Source: Spongiactinospora sp. TRM90649
GTDB taxonomy: Bacteria; Actinomycetota; Actinomycetes; Streptosporangiales; Streptosporangiaceae
DNA length: 64,000 bases
Reading direction: 5' to 3'
Assembly (NCBI RefSeq): GCF_029382225.1
Contig: NZ_JARLTC010000031.1
Coordinates: 93,318-157,317, forward strand
This document shows, piece after piece, positions 6,632 to 16,389 of the stretch (positions are counted from its first letter, which is position 1; the number at the start of each line of letters is the position of its first letter). The notes under the pieces are model-generated. The model was given only the letters and a program-made list of their open reading frames with translations, made no database searches and was not told the origin of the DNA. The translations under genes and the position numbers were made by a program.

Positions 6632-9034
6632 ATGTCGCGGTACGAGCACGTCGATGCGATCGTGGTCGGCTCCGGGTTCGGGGGCGCGGTGGCGGCCTAC
6701 CGGCTCGCCGAGGCCGGGCAGTCCGTGGTCGTGCTGGAGCGGGGCCGCGCCTATGAGCCGGGCGGCTTCGCGCGCACCCCGGCCCAGATGAGCAGGGCCT
6801 TCTGGGATCCGGGCGAGGGCCTGTACGGCATGTTCGACGTGTGGGGGTTCCGCGGCTTCGACTCGGTCGTCGCCAGCGGGCTCGGCGGCGGCTCGCTGAT
6901 CTACGCCAACGTGCTGCTGCGCAAGGACGAGGAGTGGTTCGTCAAGGACGAGCCGCTTCCCGGCGGCGGGTACGAGAACTGGCCGCTCACCCGCGCCGAC
7001 CTCGACCCGCACTACGACGCCGTGGAGAAGATGATCGGCGTCTCGCCGTACCCGCTGCGCCATCCGGCGTTCACGGTCGCGGAGAAGACCCGCGCGATGC
7101 AGGACGCCTCCGCCGAACTGGGCCTGGACTGGCGGCTCGCGCCGCTGGGCGTGAGCTTCGCGCCCGCGCCCGGCGCGGAGCCGGGGATCGGGCTGCCCAT
7201 CCGGCCCGGCCCCTACCCGAGTCTGCACAAGACGACGATGCGCAGGACCTGCCGGCTGTGCGGCGAGTGCGACATCGGCTGCAACGACGGCGCGAAGAAC
7301 ACCCTGGACCACAACTATCTGGCCGCCGCCGCCCACCACGGCGCCGACCTGCGCGTGCTGCACGAGGTGCGGGCGATCCGGCCGAGGCCGGGCGGCGGGT
7401 ACGAGGTGGACTACCTCGTCCACTCACCCGACACCGACGATCCGGACCGCGCGCCGCGCCGTACCCGCCCGGTCACCACGATGACCTGCGACCGGCTGGT
7501 GCTGGGCGCCGGCACGTACGGCACCGCGCTGTTGCTGCTGCGCGCCCGCGCCGACCTCCCCGGCCTCAGCGACGCCATCGGCACCCGCTTCTGCGGCAAC
7601 GGCGACCTGCTCACGTTCCTGCTGCGGGCCACCGACCGCGGCCGGATCCGGCCCCTGGACGCCAGCAGGGGCCCCGTCATCACCAGCGCCATCCGCCTGC
7701 CCGACGACCTGGACGGCGTGCCCGGCTCCGGCCGCGGCGCCTACATCGAGGACGGCGGCTACCCGGGCTTCGTGGACTGGATGCTCGAGGAGGCCGACCT
7801 GTCCGACGTCATCGCGCGGGCGGCCAGGTTCCTCTACGAGCGTTTCCTGGCCTTCTTCGACCAGGCCCCCGACACCAACCTGTCGGCGGAACTCTCGGAG
7901 CTGGTCGGTTCCGGCGCGCTGTCGGTCAGCTCGCTGCCCCTGCTCGGCATGGGCCGCGACGTCCCCGACGGTGTCCTGCACCTCGACGGCGGGCGGCTCG
8001 ACGCCACGTGGACCACCGCCACCAGCGAGGCGTACTTCGAAAGGGTCCGCAAGACCATGCAGCGGATCGCCGACGTGCTCGGAGCCGAGTACGCCGACAA
8101 TCCGGTCTGGTTCCGTAAGCGGATCGTCACCGTTCACCCGGTCGGCGGCGCCCCGATGGGCCGCCACCCCGGCGAAGGGGTCTGTGACTCCTATGGAGAG
8201 GTATTCGGCTTTCCCGGGCTTTACATCGCCGACGGAGCGGCGATGCCGGGCCCGGTGGGCACCAACCCGTCCCTCACGATCGCCGCGATGGCCGATCGCA
8301 TGTGCACACGCCTGCTGGAAGGGCTGGAAGGGACGGCCACGAGCACGCCGCCAGGGGGAGGACCGGTGAGCGCCGGCATGGCGGCAGGGGGTGGGAACGG
8401 CGCGGCGTGCGATCTGACCGGCACCGCCGGCGGTGCGGGCCAGGCGAACCGTGAGGATCGCACGTCGCTGTCGTTCACCGAGGACATGAAGGGCTTCTAC
8501 CGTGAGGGCGTGCGCAACCCCGGCGTGCCGGGCGACCGCTTCGCCTTCCGGCTCACGATCACCATCGACGACGTGGACGCCTTCCTGGACGACCAGGAGC
8601 ATCTGGCCGAGGCAGAGGGATGGATAGACGCCGCCGCTTGCGGGGGCCGGCGTCTGGTCGAGCGGGGCTGGTTCAACCTGTTCGCGCCCGGTGGCGCGCC
8701 GGACCGGCGGCTGATGCGCTACCGGCTGTACTTCACCGACGACAGGGACCGGCCCCGCACCCTCATCGGCTGGAAGAACGTGTTCCACGGCCCGCCGACC
8801 GACATCTGGCCGGCGACCACGACGCTGTACTTCCGGCTGCTGGAAGGTCACGTCGCCGATGGTCTCGACGACTCCGCGACGATCGCCGGCGCGGGGACGC
8901 TCCACATCGAGCTGGGCGACTTCATCCGCCAGCTCACGTCGTTCCGGACCGAGGGGCCCGGCGGCGCGGCCGCTCTCGACCGCTTCGCCAGGTTCTTCGC
9001 GGGCAACCTCTGGGACGTGTACGGACCCGGCTGA
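6632..9034 (+). CDS. GMC-family FAD oxidoreductase (cholesterol-oxidase-like) with extra C-terminal domain
   Basis: 800 residues. The N-terminus holds the FAD dinucleotide fold (AIVVGSGFGGAVAAYRLAEAG). Around residues 206-216 lies CRLCGECDIGC, four closely spaced cysteines typical of the ChoD-like branch and suggestive of an iron-sulfur or structural site. The catalytic GMC pair is present near residue 510-550: TVHPVGGAPMG (His) and GPVGTNPSLTIAA (Asn). Residues ~610-800 are a separate beta-rich domain (SFTEDMKGFY, GWKNVFHGPPTDIWPATTTL) seen as an appendage in this subgroup; its role is unclear. Translationally coupled to the hydrolase upstream. Expected reaction: oxidation of an alcohol (sterol-like) with FAD; the acceptor is not known. 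Confidence 0.87.
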   Translation: MSRYEHVDAIVVGSGFGGAVAAYRLAEAGQSVVVLERGRAYEPGGFARTPAQMSRAFWDPGEGLYGMFDVWGFRGFDSVVASGLGGGSLIYANVLLRKDEEWFVKDEPLPGGGYENWPLTRADLDPHYDAVEKMIGVSPYPLRHPAFTVAEKTRAMQDASAELGLDWRLAPLGVSFAPAPGAEPGIGLPIRPGPYPSLHKTTMRRTCRLCGECDIGCNDGAKNTLDHNYLAAAAHHGADLRVLHEVRAIRPRPGGGYEVDYLVHSPDTDDPDRAPRRTRPVTTMTCDRLVLGAGTYGTALLLLRARADLPGLSDAIGTRFCGNGDLLTFLLRATDRGRIRPLDASRGPVITSAIRLPDDLDGVPGSGRGAYIEDGGYPGFVDWMLEEADLSDVIARAARFLYERFLAFFDQAPDTNLSAELSELVGSGALSVSSLPLLGMGRDVPDGVLHLDGGRLDATWTTATSEAYFERVRKTMQRIADVLGAEYADNPVWFRKRIVTVHPVGGAPMGRHPGEGVCDSYGEVFGFPGLYIADGAAMPGPVGTNPSLTIAAMADRMCTRLLEGLEGTATSTPPGGGPVSAGMAAGGGNGAACDLTGTAGGAGQANREDRTSLSFTEDMKGFYREGVRNPGVPGDRFAFRLTITIDDVDAFLDDQEHLAEAEGWIDAAACGGRRLVERGWFNLFAPGGAPDRRLMRYRLYFTDDRDRPRTLIGWKNVFHGPPTDIWPATTTLYFRLLEGHVADGLDDSATIAGAGTLHIELGDFIRQLTSFRTEGPGGAAALDRFARFFAGNLWDVYGPG

Positions 9035-9075
9035 CGGGGGGATGCCGGGAAGTCCGGGAGTGGAGTTCACCAGGT

Positions 9076-9103
9076 ACCGGGGGCCGATGTATCGGCCCCC
9101 GGT
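9076..9103. terminator. Intrinsic terminator after the oxidoreductase
   Basis: ACCGGGGGCCGAT (9076-9088) and ATCGGCCCCCGGT (9091-9103) form a perfect 13-bp stem with a minimal loop, followed by TTTCCC. It closes the hydrolase-oxidoreductase unit 42 bases past its stop codon. Confidence 0.8.
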
Positions 9104-9148
9104 TTCCCGGTACGTTCGCACCGGACGAAACCCACCCAGGGAGGCGCA

Positions 9149-9652
9149 ATGGCGATCTTGACGGCACTGCTCGCGTACGTCACCCTCGTGATGGCAGGCG
9201 CGATGACGGGGGTCTTCTACGCCTTCTCGGTGTCCGTGATGCGCGGGCTCGACGACATCGACGCGCGGGAGGCGGCGAGGGCGATGCGCAGCGTCAACCG
9301 CAGGATCCTCAACCCGCTCTTCCTGAGCACGTTCGTGGGCACGCCGATCGTCGCGGTGGTGACGGGCGTGCTGCTGCTGGGGCTCGGCCGTACCGACCCC
9401 GCCGTCGCCTTCTTCGTGGCCGCCGGGATCTACGCGGCCGGCGCGTTCCTGCCGACGGTGGCGATCAACGTGCCGATGAACGAGGCGCTGGCCAGGGCGG
9501 AGGTCCCCGGCGAGGCCGAGGCCGCCGCCGCCCTGTGGGCGGGCTACTCCCCGCGCTGGACCCGCTGGAACACGTTGCGGGCCGTGGCGTGCGCGCTCAG
9601 CCTGCTGGCGGCCGGGGTGGGCCTGTACCTGTGGGGCGCGGCGGTCGGCTAG
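9149..9652 (+). CDS. DUF1772 (anthrone-oxygenase-like) membrane protein
   Basis: 167 residues from ATG 9149, preceded by GGGAGG. It has four hydrophobic segments: ~3-24 (LLAYVTLVMAGAMTGVFYAF), ~60-80, ~85-105 and ~140-160, and the DUF1772 signature region AINVPMNEALA with a following tryptophan-rich stretch (SPRWTRWNTLRA). Family members are small four-helix membrane proteins, some linked to anthrone oxygenation in polyketide pathways; most have no known role. No polyketide genes are nearby, so an oxygenase role is not supported here. Confidence 0.8.
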   Translation: MAILTALLAYVTLVMAGAMTGVFYAFSVSVMRGLDDIDAREAARAMRSVNRRILNPLFLSTFVGTPIVAVVTGVLLLGLGRTDPAVAFFVAAGIYAAGAFLPTVAINVPMNEALARAEVPGEAEAAAALWAGYSPRWTRWNTLRAVACALSLLAAGVGLYLWGAAVG

Positions 9653-9677
9653 CGTTCTTCCCGGGGGAGGGGGCGAT

Positions 9678-11072
9678 TTGGGCGGTCTGCCGGGGGGCTT
9701 GTCACGGCCGCGGGCGTTCTGGCTGGTGCTCGGGCGTTCCCCGCGCCTGTTGTTCCCGCCGTGGGCGGGGCCGCTGTTCCGGGCCGTCGAGGGCGCCATC
9801 GCGGCGTCGGCCGTCGCCGCGGCCGCCGCCGTCCTGTGGTTCCGGTCGCCGGTCACCGCAGGCGAGCTGGCCTGCGCGGCGCTCGTCGGTTCGCTGGCGG
9901 GGCTGGCCTTCGCGCTGGCCCACCGGCCCCCCGAGCACCTGCATCCGCTCGGGCCCGAGCACGCCGAGCTGTACGCGCTGGTGCGCGAGGTCGCGGCGGA
10001 GGTGGGGGTGCGCGCCCCGCGCCGTGTCCTGGCGACGGCCGAGGCCGACGCCAAGGCCGTCCGTACGGGGCCGCTGCGCGGCGAGCTGTGGATCGGCCTG
10101 CCGTACCTCACCGAGATGAGCCCGGTGGAGCTGCGCTCCATGGTGGCGCGCGAGCTGGCGCTGCTGCGCGAGCGCCGCTCCCGGCTGGCCGACGCCGTGT
10201 ACACCCTGTGGGTGACCCACCCTGGTCCGCCCGCCCGCGCGTCGGCCCTGGCGCTCGCGCTCCTGGAACGTGCCGACGCCGCGTGCGCCAGGGTCGTGGG
10301 CCGCGAGACGGCGGCGCTGACGCTGGTGCGCGCCCAGGTGCTGACCAACACGTTCCTGTGGTTCACCGACCGGTACGGCACGCCCGCCGCCACCGCCCTG
10401 GACGGCTTCCCCCTCGACCTGTACGCGGGCTGGCGCTGGAAGATCCGCAACGACTTCCTGGCCGAGCGCGGCTGGCTCCGGATGCGCGCCCGCATCGCCG
10501 CCGATCAGGTCGGCGCGGCCCGGCTGCGCGCCCTGGGCCTCGACCTGTCCGCGCTGCCCGGACCGCCCGCGCCCGGCGAGCGGGGCCTGCCGGGCCTGCG
10601 CGACGGCCTGCCGGGCTCCGTCGAGGCCAGGTTCGCCCGCCACCACCTGCGCTGGTGGCTGTCGGCGGGCCGGGACCTGGCCAACGCCGGGTCGCTGCGC
10701 GGCGTCCCGGAACGGGTGTGGGACGCGCATCTGGACGGCCGCCTCGGCGAGGTCCGGACGCTGCTCGGGATGCCGGGCGACGCGCCCCCACGCCGGGTGG
10801 CCGAGACCGTCGCCGCCGGGTGGGCGGCCGGGCAGGCGCCGTGCGAGTACCAGTGCCCGCACGCCGCCCCGGCCGTGTGCGCGCTGGTCCCGGCGATCCA
10901 CCGGATCCTGCGCGACGCCGGCTACGCCTACGAGGACCCGCTGCGCCAGCGGGTCCTGGTGGGCTGGGACGGCGCGCGGGCCGATGTCGTCTTCGTGGCG
11001 GAGGCGATCGCCAGGGGCGAGCCGGTGGCGGCGCTGCTGCCGGTCGAGGCGGGCAGGCCGGACGTATCGTGA
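9678..11072 (+). CDS. M48-like membrane protein lacking the zinc-binding motif
   Basis: 464 residues from TTG 9678, with GGGGGAGGGGG just upstream. Two hydrophobic segments near residues 40-80 are followed by a domain laid out like an M48 peptidase: RRVLATAEADAKAVRTG, ELWIGLPYLTEMSPVELRS, then MVARELALLRERRSRL where active M48 enzymes have HExxH. The two zinc-binding histidines are replaced by Arg (~158) and Leu (~162), while the Glu is retained. The C-terminal half is helical and Ala/Arg-rich, without a recognised domain. Probably an inactive peptidase homologue; the M48 relationship is from motif layout, not a search. Confidence 0.5.
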   Translation: MGGLPGGLSRPRAFWLVLGRSPRLLFPPWAGPLFRAVEGAIAASAVAAAAAVLWFRSPVTAGELACAALVGSLAGLAFALAHRPPEHLHPLGPEHAELYALVREVAAEVGVRAPRRVLATAEADAKAVRTGPLRGELWIGLPYLTEMSPVELRSMVARELALLRERRSRLADAVYTLWVTHPGPPARASALALALLERADAACARVVGRETAALTLVRAQVLTNTFLWFTDRYGTPAATALDGFPLDLYAGWRWKIRNDFLAERGWLRMRARIAADQVGAARLRALGLDLSALPGPPAPGERGLPGLRDGLPGSVEARFARHHLRWWLSAGRDLANAGSLRGVPERVWDAHLDGRLGEVRTLLGMPGDAPPRRVAETVAAGWAAGQAPCEYQCPHAAPAVCALVPAIHRILRDAGYAYEDPLRQRVLVGWDGARADVVFVAEAIARGEPVAALLPVEAGRPDVS

Positions 11073-11076
11073 CCTC

Positions 11077-12267
11077 ATGGCAAACGCACTGGTAGTGGAG
11101 GTCGCCGGGCGGCAGGTGCGGATCACCAGCCCGGACAAGATCGTGTTCCCCGGCCCCGGCCACACCAAGCTCGACCTCGTCCGCTACTACCTCGACGTCG
11201 CCGAGGGCGCACTGCGCGGCGTGGACGGCCGGCCGATGATCCTCAAGCGGTTCGTGCGCGGCATCGGGGCCGAGGCGTTCTTCCAGAAGCGCGCCCCGGA
11301 CAAGCGCCCGGACTGGATCGAGGTCGCCGGGCTGCGCTACCCGTCCGGCCGTACCGCCGACGAGGTCGTGGTGCGCGACGCCGCCCAGCTCGCCTGGATC
11401 GTCAACCTGGGGTGCGTGGACCTCAACCCGCACCCGGTACGGGCCGGCGACCTCGACCACCCGGACGAGCTGCGGATCGACCTTGACCCCGTCCCCGGGG
11501 TGGAGTGGCCGCAGATCGTGGACGTCGCGCTGGTCGCCAAGGAGGTGCTTGAGGACTTCGGGCTGACCGCCTGGCCCAAGACCTCCGGCTCGCGGGGCTT
11601 CCACGTCTACGCCCGGGTCGAGCCGCGCTGGACCTTCCCGCAGGTCCGCCAGGCGGCGGAGGCCGTCGCCCGCGAGGTGGAGAACCGCGCCCCCGGCCTG
11701 GCCACCAGCCGCTGGTGGAAGGAGGAGCGCCACGGCGTCTTCGTGGACTACAACCAGAACGCCCGCGACCGCACCGTGGCCTCCGCCTACTCCGTGCGCC
11801 CCACCCCCGACGCGCGGGTCTCCACCCCGCTCGCCTGGGACGAGGTCCGCGAACGCAGGCCCGAGGAGTTCACGCTGGCCACCGTCCCGGCGAGGGTCGC
11901 CGAGATCGGCGACCCGTGGGCGGGCATCGGCGGCACGGCCGGGTCGCTCGCCGCGCTGCTGGACTTCGCCGAGTCGCTGCCGCCGCACCCGTCGCAGAAG
12001 GGCGAGATCCCGGTCATCGAGATCGCCAGGGCCCGCACCAGGGACGAGGCGATGGCCGGATTCGAACGCTGGAAGGCCCGCCATCCGGAGGTGGCGGCCC
12101 GGCTGCGCCCGGCCGACGTACTGGTGGACGGCATGCGCGGCCGTAGCTCCGTCTGGTACCGGATCCGCGTCAACCTGACCGACGTCCCCGAGCCCGAGCG
12201 GCCCGGCCAGGAGCCGCTGGAGGTCGACTACGACCCCTGGGCCCGCCAGCGCGAGGGCGACGGGTAG
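11077..12267 (+). CDS. LigD-type primase/polymerase domain protein (AEP superfamily)
   Basis: 396 residues from ATG 11077; TATCGT (11065-11070) lies six bases upstream, consistent with a leaderless message. The sequence matches the polymerase (PolDom) part of LigD: SPDKIVFPGPGHTKLDLVRYY, FFQKRAPDKRPDWIE, the metal-binding acidic pair in RIDLDPVPG, SGSRGFHVYARV and a late VDYNQNARDRTVASAYSVRP. No ligase or 3'-phosphoesterase domain is attached, and no Ku or ligase gene is in the window. Likely a nucleotidyl transferase acting in end-joining or gap filling with partners encoded elsewhere. Confidence 0.87.
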   Translation: MANALVVEVAGRQVRITSPDKIVFPGPGHTKLDLVRYYLDVAEGALRGVDGRPMILKRFVRGIGAEAFFQKRAPDKRPDWIEVAGLRYPSGRTADEVVVRDAAQLAWIVNLGCVDLNPHPVRAGDLDHPDELRIDLDPVPGVEWPQIVDVALVAKEVLEDFGLTAWPKTSGSRGFHVYARVEPRWTFPQVRQAAEAVAREVENRAPGLATSRWWKEERHGVFVDYNQNARDRTVASAYSVRPTPDARVSTPLAWDEVRERRPEEFTLATVPARVAEIGDPWAGIGGTAGSLAALLDFAESLPPHPSQKGEIPVIEIARARTRDEAMAGFERWKARHPEVAARLRPADVLVDGMRGRSSVWYRIRVNLTDVPEPERPGQEPLEVDYDPWARQREGDG

Positions 12268-12278
12268 TATCCACCGTC

Positions 12279-12824
12279 ATGACCCCAGACGGGATCGTCA
12301 GGCAGGTGTCATCCAAGGTCGTGTACGCGAACGCCTGGATGAGCGTGCGGGAGGACGGCGTCGAGCGTCCCGACGGATCCCGTGGCATCTACGGCGTGGT
12401 GGACAAACCCGACTTCGCACTGGTCATCCCGATGGACGATGACGGATTCCACCTGGTGGAGGAATACCGCTATCCCGTGGGGCGGCGCGAGTGGGGCTTC
12501 CCGCAGGGCACCGTGGCCGGAGCCGGGCCCGAGGCGATGGCGGCGACCGAGCTGGCCGAGGAGACCGGGCTGCGGGCCGAGAAGCTGCTCCTGCTCGGCG
12601 TCCTGGACAACGCCCACGGCACGCTGGCCCAGCGCTTCCACGTCTATCTGGCCACCGGCCTGACCCCGGGCCCGCCGCGACGTGAGCGCGAGGAGCAGGA
12701 CATGATCCAGCGCCACGTCAAGCGTGCCCGTTTCGAGGAGATGGTCCGCGGCGGCGAGATCCGCGACGGGTGCTCGGTGGCCGCGTACGCGCTGCTGTCG
12801 CTGCACGAGAGGGCCGCCGGGTGA
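12279..12824 (+). CDS. NUDIX hydrolase (ADP-sugar pyrophosphatase-like)
   Basis: 181 residues from ATG 12279. The Nudix box is GTVAGAGPEAMAATELAEETG; it keeps the catalytic E-E-x-G core, with Thr in the place of the usual Arg of the REL triad. Upstream YRYPVGRREWGFPQG is the substrate-side motif of ADP-ribose pyrophosphatase-like members. It probably hydrolyses a nucleoside diphosphate derivative. The -10 box TAGTAT (12265-12270) begins with the stop codon TAG of the polymerase gene, so promoter and stop codon overlap and the message is likely leaderless. Confidence 0.85.
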   Translation: MTPDGIVRQVSSKVVYANAWMSVREDGVERPDGSRGIYGVVDKPDFALVIPMDDDGFHLVEEYRYPVGRREWGFPQGTVAGAGPEAMAATELAEETGLRAEKLLLLGVLDNAHGTLAQRFHVYLATGLTPGPPRREREEQDMIQRHVKRARFEEMVRGGEIRDGCSVAAYALLSLHERAAG

Positions 12825-12887
12825 GTTCGCCCGGCGGTGGGTAATAGGAGCCAGACATCCCCATCCGCGACCCAGGGAGTTGTCGAC

Positions 12888-14537
<1,650 letters not shown>

Positions 14538-14593
14538 TCTTCCGGGTACACCGGCGTTATGGGCGGATACGGTAAGCCAGATATGGTGAGTTC

Positions 14594-15109
14594 GTGGCAC
14601 AGGTACCACTCAACGTACGTGAACTAGCCGTGGGTCAGCTCGCCGAGCGTACCGGCGTGGCCGTGTCCACGCTGCACTTCTACGAGGCCAAAGGGCTGAT
14701 CGAGAGCCGTCGCACGGCGGGCAACCAGCGCCGCTACTCCCGCGACACCCTGCGCCGGGTGTCGTTCATCCGGCTGTCGCAGCGGGTCGGCATCCCGCTC
14801 ACCGAGATCAAGGACGCGCTCGACCAGTTGCCCGCCGGCCGGACGCCGACCAGGGAAGACTGGGCGAAACTGTCGGAGACCTGGCGGGCCGAGCTGGACG
14901 GCCGGATCGAGCGGCTGCTGCAACTGCGCGACGACCTCACCGACTGCATCGGCTGCGGCTGCCTGTCGCTCGACCGCTGCCTGCTGGCCAACCCGCACGA
15001 CCGCCTCGGCGACGAGGGACCGGGCCCGCGCCGCCTGCTGTCCGCGAAGCCCGCCCGCTCGCCGCAGGTGTGCCAGGCCACGGCCGCCTGCGCCGGCGAG
15101 GCGTCGTGA
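14594..15109 (+). CDS. soxR: Redox-sensing MerR-family activator SoxR
   Basis: 171 residues from GTG 14594. A MerR winged HTH (LAVGQLAERTGVAVSTLHFY) is followed by a dimerisation helix and CIGCGCLSLDRC, the C-x2-C-x-C-x5-C set that holds the [2Fe-2S] cluster in SoxR. The C-terminal tail contains two more cysteines and is longer than in E. coli SoxR. In actinomycetes SoxR responds to redox-active metabolites and activates export or detoxification genes, which are not obviously adjacent here. TATGGT six bases before the GTG suggests a leaderless message. Confidence 0.92.
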   Translation: MAQVPLNVRELAVGQLAERTGVAVSTLHFYEAKGLIESRRTAGNQRRYSRDTLRRVSFIRLSQRVGIPLTEIKDALDQLPAGRTPTREDWAKLSETWRAELDGRIERLLQLRDDLTDCIGCGCLSLDRCLLANPHDRLGDEGPGPRRLLSAKPARSPQVCQATAACAGEAS

Positions 15110-15146
15110 CGGCACCGCGCGAACGGACGATCGGCGGACGCGCCTC

Positions 15147-16073
15147 ATGAGACTCGGAGTCCTCGACATCGGCTCCAACACCGTGCACCTGCTCGTCGTG
15201 GACGCGCACCGAGGCGCCAAACCGCTGCCCGCCTTCTCCCACAAGCTCGAACTCCGCCTGGCCGAGCACCTGGAGAAGGGCGGACGGCTCTCGCAGAGCG
15301 GGGCCGACCGCCTCGGCGACTTCGTCGAGGAGGCCCGCCAGGTCGCCGAGGACAAGGGGGTCGAGGACTTCATGGCCTTCGCGACCTCCGCGGTCCGCGA
15401 GGCGGTGAACGGCGAGGAGGTCCTCGCGGCGATCAAGGATCGCACCGGGGTCTCGGTCCAGGTGCTGACCGGCGAGGACGAGGCCCGCCTGACCTTCCTC
15501 GCGGTGCGCCGCTGGTTCGGATGGTCCTCGGGGCGGCTGCTCGTCTTCGACATCGGCGGCGGCTCGCTGGAGATCGCCTCGGGCATCGACGAGGAGCCCG
15601 ACGTGGCGGTCTCGCTGCCGCTGGGGGCCGGGCGGCTGACGCGCGACTGGCTGCCGGCCGACCCGCCGTCCTCGGATGAGATCCGCAAGCTGCGCAAGCA
15701 CGTGCGCGCGGAGATCGCCCGATCGGTGGGCGACGTGATCAGGTACGGCGGGCCCGACCGCGCGGTGGCCACGTCCAAGACGTTCCGCCAGCTCGCCAGG
15801 ATCGCCGGGGCCGCCGACTCCGGCGAGGGCCTCTACGCCAGGCGCGCGCTGCCGCGCGCGGCCCTGCCCGAGCTGGCCGGACGGCTGGGCGAGATGCCCG
15901 CCGCCGAACGCGCCCGGCTGCCCGGTGTGTCGGAGGGGCGAGCCCCGCAACTCGCCGCGGGGGCGATCGTCGCCGACGCCGTGCTGGACCTGTTCGAGCT
16001 CGCCGAGCTCGACGTCTGCCCGTGGGCGTTGCGCGAGGGCGTGATCCTGCGACGGCTCGACGTGATGCCCTGA
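15147..16073 (+). CDS. ppx: Exopolyphosphatase / guanosine pentaphosphate phosphohydrolase family
   Basis: 308 residues from ATG 15147. It has the ASKHA phosphate loops of the Ppx/GppA family: RLGVLDIGSNTVHLLVVD at the N-terminus, AFATSAVREA, the catalytic-base region VLTGEDEARLTF and LLVFDIGGGSLEI. It lacks the long C-terminal HD extension of E. coli Ppx, as is usual for the short actinobacterial enzymes. It removes terminal phosphate from polyphosphate or pppGpp. 37 bases downstream of soxR in the same direction; shared transcription is possible. Confidence 0.9.
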   Translation: MRLGVLDIGSNTVHLLVVDAHRGAKPLPAFSHKLELRLAEHLEKGGRLSQSGADRLGDFVEEARQVAEDKGVEDFMAFATSAVREAVNGEEVLAAIKDRTGVSVQVLTGEDEARLTFLAVRRWFGWSSGRLLVFDIGGGSLEIASGIDEEPDVAVSLPLGAGRLTRDWLPADPPSSDEIRKLRKHVRAEIARSVGDVIRYGGPDRAVATSKTFRQLARIAGAADSGEGLYARRALPRAALPELAGRLGEMPAAERARLPGVSEGRAPQLAAGAIVADAVLDLFELAELDVCPWALREGVILRRLDVMP

Positions 16074-16090
16074 GCCATCGACGGCCCCGG

Positions 16091-16264
16091 TCAGGCGTCG
16101 CTGCCGCGGTTGGCCCGCACGAGGCGCATCACCACCCCGGCGACGACGGCGATCACGCCGATGATGAGGGCCCACTTCAGCAGTGTGCCGAGAAGTCCGA
16201 TCACCCAGCCCAGCAGAATGAAACCGACGATGACCACCGCTATGCCCAGCAAAATTCGTCCCAT
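16091..16264 (-). CDS. 57-residue double-helix membrane protein
   Basis: Starts at ATG 16264; the -10-like TACCGT (16277-16272 on the minus strand) is seven bases upstream, so leaderless expression is likely. Nearly the whole product is hydrophobic, with two segments (ILLGIAVVIVGFILLGWVIG and LLKWALIIGVIAVVAGVVM), ending in a basic, soluble tail (RLVRANRGSDA). Such short membrane proteins are common in actinomycetes and have no known role. Convergent with ppx. Confidence 0.65.
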   Translation of the reverse strand: MGRILLGIAVVIVGFILLGWVIGLLGTLLKWALIIGVIAVVAGVVMRLVRANRGSDA

Positions 16265-16389
16265 GGATCCCACGGTAGGCGGCTTGCCCGATCTGTGCGG
16301 GCGTCGCGGGCCGAAGTCAGGGACAAGTCAGGGTAACCCTGGGGCGGCGGGTGACGGCGTGAACTCCGGGTGCGGGGTAGGGGAGGGGC

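Noticed and set aside
7424..10495. A 1023-codon minus-strand open frame, and similar giant antisense frames at 22248-25316, 12309-14609 and 60915-63959
   Set aside because: They are shadows of well-supported genes on the opposite strand. The translations are Arg/Gly/Ala-rich without domain motifs, as expected from high-GC DNA.
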